Source: Flavobacteriales bacterium
Lineage (GTDB): Bacteria; Bacteroidota; Bacteroidia; Flavobacteriales; Flavobacteriaceae
Length of the DNA stretch: 64,000 nucleotides
Assembly: GCA_020635875.1 (NCBI GenBank)
Contig: JACJYY010000003.1
Span: 62,001-126,000 of the forward strand
Direction: 5' to 3'
The position numbers and the translations under genes were made by a program. Below the pieces are notes generated by a model. That model was not told the origin of the DNA. It searched no databases and worked only from the letters and a program-made list of their open reading frames with translations. This document shows positions 63,257 to 64,000 of this stretch, one piece after another (position 1 is the first letter of the stretch; every line of letters starts with the position of its first letter).

Positions 63257-64000
63257 TTAATAACCTCTATTGACTGCTTCACGTACTTTTTTAAAGAGAT
63301 TTGAGGAATATACGAAATCAACTACAGCTTCATTGTCTGTTTTAAAAACTTGGTCTTTATTGCCTGTCCAAGCTTTTAGTCCATCTTTCAAAAAAAGAAT
63401 TTTGTCGCCAATTTCCATAACAGAGTTCATGTCATGGGTATTTATTACAGTGGTAATCTTAAACTCTCGGGTGATGTCTTGCAAAAGATTGTCTATGACT
63501 ATGGATGTTCTTGGGTCAAGTCCAGAGTTAGGTTCATCACAAAACAAATATTTTGGGTTGTTAACAATAGCTCTTCCTATGGCCACCCTTTTTTGCATTC
63601 CACCCGAAATTTCGGCAGGTAATCGGTCTTTAGCATCCGACAGTTTTACGTGATTCATCACGAAATTAACACGTTCTTTGATTTCTGATTCAGACATTTT
63701 GGTAAACATCTTCAATGGAAAACCAATATTTTCGGCAACGGTCATGGAATCAAATAAAGCATTTCCTTGAAATACCATTCCAATTTTAGAGCGCAATTCT
63801 CTTTTTTCGGCTGCAGATAAATCACCATAAATTTTTCCATCAAAAGAAATAGTGCCTTCTGTTGGTTCGTAAATACCCAATAGAGATTTCAATAAAACCG
63901 TTTTTCCCGAACCACTTTGTCCAATAATCAAATTGGTTTTACCCGCTTCAAACACGTAATCAATACCTTTTAAAACATGATTGTCGTTGAATTTTTTATG
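63257..64000 (-). CDS. ABC transporter ATP-binding protein, MlaF type (partial)
   Basis: The frame is open to the right edge, so the N-terminus lies outside the window; the visible part begins at about strand 1 of the ATPase (NDNHVLKGIDYVFEAGKTN). Walker A is IIGQSGSGKT, the signature is EISGGMQKRVAIGRAI, Walker B is YLFCDEPNSGLD, and the H-loop is in VINTHDMNSVM. ISGGMQKR and the NSGLDP pattern are typical of MlaF, the ATPase of MlaFEDB-type lipid transporters. The permease gene would be expected upstream, beyond the window. Confidence 0.88.
   Translation of the reverse strand, partial: HKKFNDNHVLKGIDYVFEAGKTNLIIGQSGSGKTVLLKSLLGIYEPTEGTISFDGKIYGDLSAAEKRELRSKIGMVFQGNALFDSMTVAENIGFPLKMFTKMSESEIKERVNFVMNHVKLSDAKDRLPAEISGGMQKRVAIGRAIVNNPKYLFCDEPNSGLDPRTSIVIDNLLQDITREFKITTVINTHDMNSVMEIGDKILFLKDGLKAWTGNKDQVFKTDNEAVVDFVYSSNLFKKVREAVNRGY

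Noticed and set aside
1..64000. Mobile elements, prophage, integrase or att sites
   Set aside because: No transposase, recombinase or phage-like gene is found, and the tRNA has no adjacent integrase or flanking repeat.

Overview
This is AT-rich chromosomal DNA from a member of the Bacteroidota, most likely family Flavobacteriaceae; the genus cannot be fixed from sequence alone. The evidence is the set of gliding/type IX secretion (T9SS) genes (SprE/PorW, GldH, a PorP/SprF-like protein), many secreted proteins with T9SS C-terminal sorting domains, promoters of the Bacteroidota type (TTTG, 17-21 nt spacer, TAnnTTTG), absence of Shine-Dalgarno sequences, and an ATP synthase operon that ends at atpG without atpD/atpC. 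I saw no insertion sequence, integrase, prophage, CRISPR array or rRNA. No gene-free stretch exceeds 300 bases; the longest (18305-18575) holds a terminator and tRNA-Ala.

Layout. 1-2158: the end of a membrane protein, a DUF4254 protein and a family 9 glycosyltransferase (cell envelope glycan). 2169-3218 (minus): a flavin/2Fe-2S reductase. 3374-12007: sprE/porW, a bactofilin, atpZ/I-like genes and atpB-E-F-H-A-G, with stem-loops after atpE and atpA and a terminator after atpG. 12089-18304: a lipoprotein, a flippase, a sugar nucleotidyltransferase, a TPR protein, a DUF4292 lipoprotein and a degenerate EnvC-type activator. 18350-18423: tRNA-Ala(GGC), minus. 18576-23255: a large T9SS cargo protein. 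23318-30145 (minus): recO, then ricT-gldH-PBP1A-scoA-scoB-fau. 30256-36731 (minus): an LRR T9SS cargo protein, an aldehyde dehydrogenase/CYTH/metallopeptidase operon, and dusB.

36844-40055 (plus) is the most unusual part. Two unknown lipoprotein genes follow a promoter whose spacer contains nine consecutive G. Then come a stem-loop, a lipoprotein that looks like two stand-alone protease-propeptide domains, and a secreted protein with an HExxH motif. This is the best candidate for an undescribed system: a phase-variable surface lipoprotein locus with a possible protease/inhibitor pair.

40058-41347 (minus) is a CLC antiporter with fluoride-type motifs, divergent from guaA. 43040-50672 carries a LysM/PBP1-fold protein, pyrG, yidC, a MORN-type protein and mnmA. 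50680-61906 is a secretion block: a T9SS subtilase, then a 2117-residue modular adhesin with a gliding-type (type B) C-terminus, a PorP/SprF-like protein and an OmpA-family protein in apparent operon. The window ends with an SDR oxidoreductase, a SprT-like metalloprotein and a partial MlaF-type ABC ATPase running off the right edge.
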